From: an uncultured Oscillospiraceae bacterium
Lineage (GTDB): Bacteria; Bacillota; Clostridia; Oscillospirales; Oscillospiraceae
NCBI GenBank assembly: GCA_944385775.1
Contig: CALWYM010000015.1
Location: forward strand, 1 to 25,162
Direction: 5' to 3'
Length of the DNA stretch: 25,162 nucleotides
The translations under genes were made by a program, and so were the position numbers. This document shows, piece after piece, positions 22,267 through 25,162 of the stretch. Under the pieces are notes generated by a model. It saw only the letters and a list, made by a program, of their open reading frames with translations. It made no database searches and had not been told where the DNA came from. Position 1 is the stretch's first letter, and every line of letters begins with the position of its first letter.

Positions 22267-22929
22267 ATGGAAATCAAGGTGATGCACCAGATCCTTGACT
22301 GGAATGAGGACGTAAGCGACGCCGTTAAGGCAAAGCTCAGAGAGCATAAGGTTTGTCTTATAAATGTTATGGGTTCTCCCGGAGCGGGGAAGACCAGTAC
22401 GCTGGTGGAGCTTATAAACCGACTGAGGGAAAAGTTCAGAATCGGCGTTATCGAGGGAGATATTGCCGGTCAGATAGATGCGGAGAAAATTCACGCTATG
22501 GGTATTCCGGCGGCTCAGATAGATACTGACGGAGCCTGCCATATAGAGGCAATGAGCATACAGAATATGCTGCCTGAGTTCGATCTGGAAAATCTCGATG
22601 TTATTTTTGTTGAGAATATCGGAAATCTTGTTTGCCCCGCTGAGTTTAATATCGGTGAGAGTTTCAGAGTGGCGCTTCTCAGTATTCCAGAGGGTGACGA
22701 CAAGGTTGTAAAGTATCCGCTCATGTTTGCGGAAACCGATGCCCTCGTTATGAATAAGTATGACCTTATTGAATATTTCGGTTTTGACGATAAGCGAGTT
22801 GAGAATGACGCCAGGGAGATTAACCCTGATGTGGAGGTATTCCGAGTTTCCGTAAGGGATGGAGTTGGTCTCGATGAGCTTGCGGCATGGATTGAGAGAA
22901 AGGTAGATTCGTTCTATAAGGAGGGATAA
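22267..22929 (+). CDS. hypB: Hydrogenase maturation GTPase HypB
   Basis: This 220-residue GTPase works with HypA in nickel insertion. The P-loop GSPGAGKTS spans residues 36-44, EGDIAGQIDAEKI follows at 63-75, the metal-site residues are C91-H92 and C123 (NLVCPAEF), and the base-specificity motif is NKYD at 163-166. It lacks the N-terminal CxxCGC motif of E. coli HypB and the His-rich stretch of some others, so it is the minimal form. GGAGG lies before the ATG and the start is one base after the hypA stop. No hypCDEF genes are in view. Confidence 0.96.
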   Translation: MEIKVMHQILDWNEDVSDAVKAKLREHKVCLINVMGSPGAGKTSTLVELINRLREKFRIGVIEGDIAGQIDAEKIHAMGIPAAQIDTDGACHIEAMSIQNMLPEFDLENLDVIFVENIGNLVCPAEFNIGESFRVALLSIPEGDDKVVKYPLMFAETDALVMNKYDLIEYFGFDDKRVENDAREINPDVEVFRVSVRDGVGLDELAAWIERKVDSFYKEG

Positions 22930-22932
22930 AAG

Positions 22933-23463
22933 TTGGAAAAGAGAAGTTTTTCGTCCTGGCTGGGCACTTTTATTCCGTGCTTTCTGCTGTGGTTGCTTCT
23001 TACCTGGTCTCTGGAATTAAGGGAGATTATTCTCGGTGCGGCGGTCAGTGCCATTGTGGCATGGTTTACCGCAAGGTTTTTTATACATAAAAAGCCATTT
23101 TTCCTGTTAAATCCCGTCAAGTGGGTACACATGGTTGTGTATGCAGTTGTTCTGGTGGTGGAGGTTATCAAGGCGAATATTGCAATGGCGGGCATTGTTC
23201 TTTCTTCAAAGTGCAAAACATGCCAGTCCGGTATTGTACTGATTCCGGCAGGGGAGGACATTAAAAGCGACTATGCCCTTTCCACAGTCTCAAACGCGAT
23301 TACCCTTACACCTGGCACTATTACAATGGACGTAGCCGAGGATAAAACCGGGAAAAATTATTATTATGTCCACTGGCTTGACCTTCAGGAAACTGATCCT
23401 GAGAAGGCAGGAGAGATGATTAAGGGCACACTTGAAAAATACGCAGGGAGGATATGGAAATGA
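22933..23463 (+). CDS. mnhE: Mrp/Mbh-type antiporter subunit E
   Basis: This 176-residue membrane protein starts at a TTG after AAGGAGGG. Three hydrophobic helices lie near residues 9-27, 31-52 and 61-82, followed by a soluble region with SVTP-like sequence NAITLTPGTITMDV, the MnhE/MbhA hallmark. It forms the interface part of the ion-translocating module of Mrp antiporters and Mbh hydrogenases. The stop overlaps the next start (ATGA). Confidence 0.93.
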   Translation: MEKRSFSSWLGTFIPCFLLWLLLTWSLELREIILGAAVSAIVAWFTARFFIHKKPFFLLNPVKWVHMVVYAVVLVVEVIKANIAMAGIVLSSKCKTCQSGIVLIPAGEDIKSDYALSTVSNAITLTPGTITMDVAEDKTGKNYYYVHWLDLQETDPEKAGEMIKGTLEKYAGRIWK

Positions 23464-23714
23464 CGGCATTGATTATCGGCGCAATCATATTCACTGTATT
23501 TGACCTGGGGCTTCTTTTTGTGGTTATAAAGGGACCCACGGCGGCTGACCGTATGTGCGCAGCCGACGCTCTTGATCTTGTAACGGCGCTGGCGCTTGTA
23601 CTTTATTCCCTTTATTCAGGAAGAGCCATATATCTTGACATTGCCCTGGTAGTAGGTCTTCTGGGCTTTGTGGGAACGGTATTCGTTGCCCGTTATCTGG
23701 AGGGAAGACTATGA
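23460..23714 (+). CDS. mnhF: Mrp/Mbh-type antiporter subunit F
   Basis: This 84-residue protein has three membrane helices and the family motif KGPTAADRMCAADALD near residues 25-40. I prefer ATG 23460, eight bases after GGGAGG, over ATG 23454, which lies only two bases from it. It is equivalent to MbhB in archaeal membrane-bound hydrogenase and overlaps the next gene by four bases. Confidence 0.93.
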   Translation: MTALIIGAIIFTVFDLGLLFVVIKGPTAADRMCAADALDLVTALALVLYSLYSGRAIYLDIALVVGLLGFVGTVFVARYLEGRL

Positions 23715-24049
23715 TATACGCTATTTATGTTTTTATTGCGATAGGCGTGTTCTTTTCCTTTGTAGGAACTCTTGGTGTTATGCGTATGCCTGATGTTTAT
23801 GGAAAGCTTCAGGCTTCCACCTGTATCGCCACCATGGGAACACTTTCAATCACCGTTGCCGGAGTGCTCTATGCGATCCATGCCGGAATGGGAGTAAGCG
23901 TCTGCATTAAGCTGGCAATACTCCTTCTTTTTGTGTGGGGCACAAATCCGGTGTCAAACCATGCCCTTATTAAGGCCGCATACAAGATGGGAGTTAAGCC
24001 TTATAAGGAGTTTAAAATCGACAGTTATAAGGAGGAAGAAAAGAAATGA
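23711..24049 (+). CDS. mnhG: Mrp/Mbh-type antiporter subunit G
   Basis: This 112-residue protein has three membrane helices and the MnhG signature GTLGVMRMPDVYGKLQAST near residues 19-37, then NPVSNHALIKAAY. It is equivalent to MbhC. GGAGGG precedes the ATG and both ends overlap neighbours by four bases. Confidence 0.94.
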   Translation: MIYAIYVFIAIGVFFSFVGTLGVMRMPDVYGKLQASTCIATMGTLSITVAGVLYAIHAGMGVSVCIKLAILLLFVWGTNPVSNHALIKAAYKMGVKPYKEFKIDSYKEEEKK

Positions 24050-24315
24050 GCGGTATCCTTGTGACTGTACTGAACACCATAGTAATTATAGGAGCGGTAG
24101 CCTCGGCCGTAGTTGTAATAAAGGCTGAGAGACTTATTGACTCAGCCATTGCGCTGGCTGCCGTCGGAAGTTTTATGGCTCTTGAGTTCATACTGCTTCA
24201 GGCACCGGATGTTGCCATTGCCGAGGCAAGCGTAGGTGCTATTCTCTCAACGGTGCTTTACATAATCGCCCTTAAGAGAGTGGGAGAGGATAAAAAGAAA
24301 GGAGACAAAAAATGA
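24046..24315 (+). CDS. DUF4040 hydrogenase/antiporter subunit (MbhD-like)
   Basis: This 89-residue protein has three membrane helices and the sequence LLQAPDVAIAEASVGA near residues 49-64, the core of the DUF4040 family, which in Mrp systems is the C-terminal part of MnhA and in Mbh is a separate MbhD subunit. It lies between mnhG and the MbhE-like gene, exactly as in the archaeal Mbh order A-B-C-D-E-F-G. It overlaps both neighbours by four bases. Confidence 0.92.
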   Translation: MSGILVTVLNTIVIIGAVASAVVVIKAERLIDSAIALAAVGSFMALEFILLQAPDVAIAEASVGAILSTVLYIIALKRVGEDKKKGDKK

Positions 24316-24659
24316 AGACTAAGAAGGTTGTTTTGGCTGTCTCCCTTGTCCTTATCCTTGCCTGCGGGGTTTACGTCTCCGTTGTTATGGGTCAGAGCGA
24401 TCCTACATATGACGGAACGGGAACTGATGTTGTGGGACTTATGGAGAACCCGGAAAATTTTGATAACTCCAATCCTGACGGTATTGCGTCAATAATTGTT
24501 AACGAAAACCTCAGCGAAACTGCTGCTGATAACGTGGTTTTCAGCGTGGTTTTCAATTTCAGAGGCTACGATACAATGGGCGAGAGCTTTATCCTTATTG
24601 CGTCTATTGCCGGTTCCCTTGTAATTCTTCGCAAGGCTAAGAGGAAGGAGGAGAAGTAA
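24312..24659 (+). CDS. MbhE-like membrane subunit
   Basis: This 115-residue protein has an N-terminal helix (7-28), an outside loop of about 55 residues, and a second helix (about 89-108) preceded by VVFNFRGYDTMGES, which is the MbhE/MnhA C-terminal hallmark (F-R-x-x-D-T-x-G-E). The last residues are basic. It completes the split MnhA C-terminal portion together with the DUF4040 gene. Confidence 0.9.
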   Translation: MKTKKVVLAVSLVLILACGVYVSVVMGQSDPTYDGTGTDVVGLMENPENFDNSNPDGIASIIVNENLSETAADNVVFSVVFNFRGYDTMGESFILIASIAGSLVILRKAKRKEEK

Positions 24660-24660
24660 G

Positions 24661-25119
24661 ATGAAAAAGGTAAAGACAAAGCACGTTATAGTTAAGAGTG
24701 CGGCAGATATTTTTATGCCCTTTGCCGCTGTTTTCGGCTGTTACGTTATCTTCCACGGCAATACAAGCCCGGGAGGCGGATTCCAGGGAGGAGTTCTGGT
24801 GGCGTCGGCAGTTATGCTGACCTTCCTCGGGTACGGCGCTGCCGGTGTTTACAAAAGATTTAACAGGGACTTTCTCCATAGCAGCGAGACAATCGCCGAG
24901 ATTATCTACATTATAATTGCCGTTGCCGGAGTTATTGTGGGACTTAATTTTGCCTATAACTTTGTCTTCGGAGGAAAAAAGTTTGATACAAGTATGCTGA
25001 TGAACGACGCTGTCGGCTACCACGTCCTTACCGGTATCTCCTATCTGCTGTTTATGATGATCAGCGTGTTGGGCGAGACTGACGATAAGGAAGAAGAAAG
25101 GGAGGAAGAGGAGAAATGA
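24661..25119 (+). CDS. mnhB: Mrp/Mbh-type antiporter subunit B
   Basis: This 152-residue protein has four membrane helices and the MnhB signature GNTSPGGGFQGGVL near residues 36-49. It corresponds to MbhF. The C-terminal tail is highly acidic and basic (DDKEEEREEEEK). GGAGGAGAAG lies before the ATG. The stop overlaps the following start. Confidence 0.95.
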   Translation: MKKVKTKHVIVKSAADIFMPFAAVFGCYVIFHGNTSPGGGFQGGVLVASAVMLTFLGYGAAGVYKRFNRDFLHSSETIAEIIYIIIAVAGVIVGLNFAYNFVFGGKKFDTSMLMNDAVGYHVLTGISYLLFMMISVLGETDDKEEEREEEEK

Positions 25120-25162
25120 TTCTTGTAAATTATATTGGGGCTTTTCTGCTTATTGCCCTTGG
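25116..25162 (+). CDS. mnhC: Start of Mrp/Mbh-type antiporter subunit C (cut by window edge)
   Basis: An ATG overlapping the mnhB stop (ATGA) opens a frame of 15 codons to the window end, reading MILVNYIGAFLLIAL, a hydrophobic first helix. Position and overlap fit the NuoK-like MnhC/MbhG subunit, which always follows MnhB. The sequence alone is too short to prove this. Confidence 0.7.
   Translation, partial: MILVNYIGAFLLIAL

Overview
The window looks like chromosome from an anaerobic low-to-mid-GC Firmicute, most likely of class Clostridia. The reasons are strong AGGAGG-type ribosome sites, several TTG/GTG starts, Gram-positive wall genes (MurT/GatD, an SLH-domain deacetylase), rubrerythrin/rubredoxin oxidative defence and a membrane-bound group 4 [NiFe] hydrogenase. 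I cannot name a genus. I see no insertion sequence, phage gene, integrase or CRISPR array; it reads as ordinary, densely packed backbone.

Layout. (a) 1-4408, minus strand: a potassium operon in the order trkH, trkA, a small membrane-anchored protein of unknown role, and a kdpD-like sensor kinase that runs off the left edge. (b) 4529-6134: a PadR regulator and a DUF1700/DUF4097 beta-helix protein on the plus strand, facing an SLH/polysaccharide deacetylase on the minus strand. (c) 8114-10988: a DUF3810 zinc-protease-like membrane protein, then a peroxiredoxin, a rhodanese lipoprotein and an AIM24-family protein. (d) 11048-12949: a redox-defence pair, made of a protein with a rubredoxin-type domain at each end and a ferredoxin that is fused in frame to a complete rubrerythrin. 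(e) 12987-17745: small standalone genes: a DUF4406-like protein and a methyltransferase transcribed divergently, a zinc-ribbon peptide, an old-yellow-enzyme flavoprotein with a small membrane protein, two lipoproteins and tRNA-Pro(TGG). (f) 17835-20690: trmB, murT and gatD, overlapping head to tail. (g) 20735-25162: the start of a hydrogenase/antiporter operon: Ech/Mbh-type [NiFe] large subunit, hypA, hypB, then Mrp-type subunits E, F, G, a DUF4040 protein, an MbhE-like protein, MnhB and the first codons of MnhC. It continues past the right edge.

How the genes work together. Region (g) probably encodes most of an energy-converting complex that couples H2 formation from reduced ferredoxin to ion pumping; the electron-transfer small subunit is not in view and should lie downstream. 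Regions (c) and (d) supply peroxide and oxygen defence for an anaerobe. Region (a) controls K+ uptake, and the KdpD universal-stress domain carries a near match to the c-di-AMP-binding signature. Region (f) should modify peptidoglycan stem peptides, but its GatD has lost both catalytic residues of the amidotransferase.

The observations most worth following are the GatD pseudo-amidotransferase, the ferredoxin-rubrerythrin fusion with a strong internal ribosome site, the hydrogenase operon led by its large subunit with hypAB inserted before the antiporter genes, the degenerate rubrerythrin between two rubredoxin domains, and the membrane-tethered half LysR-like domain in the potassium operon.
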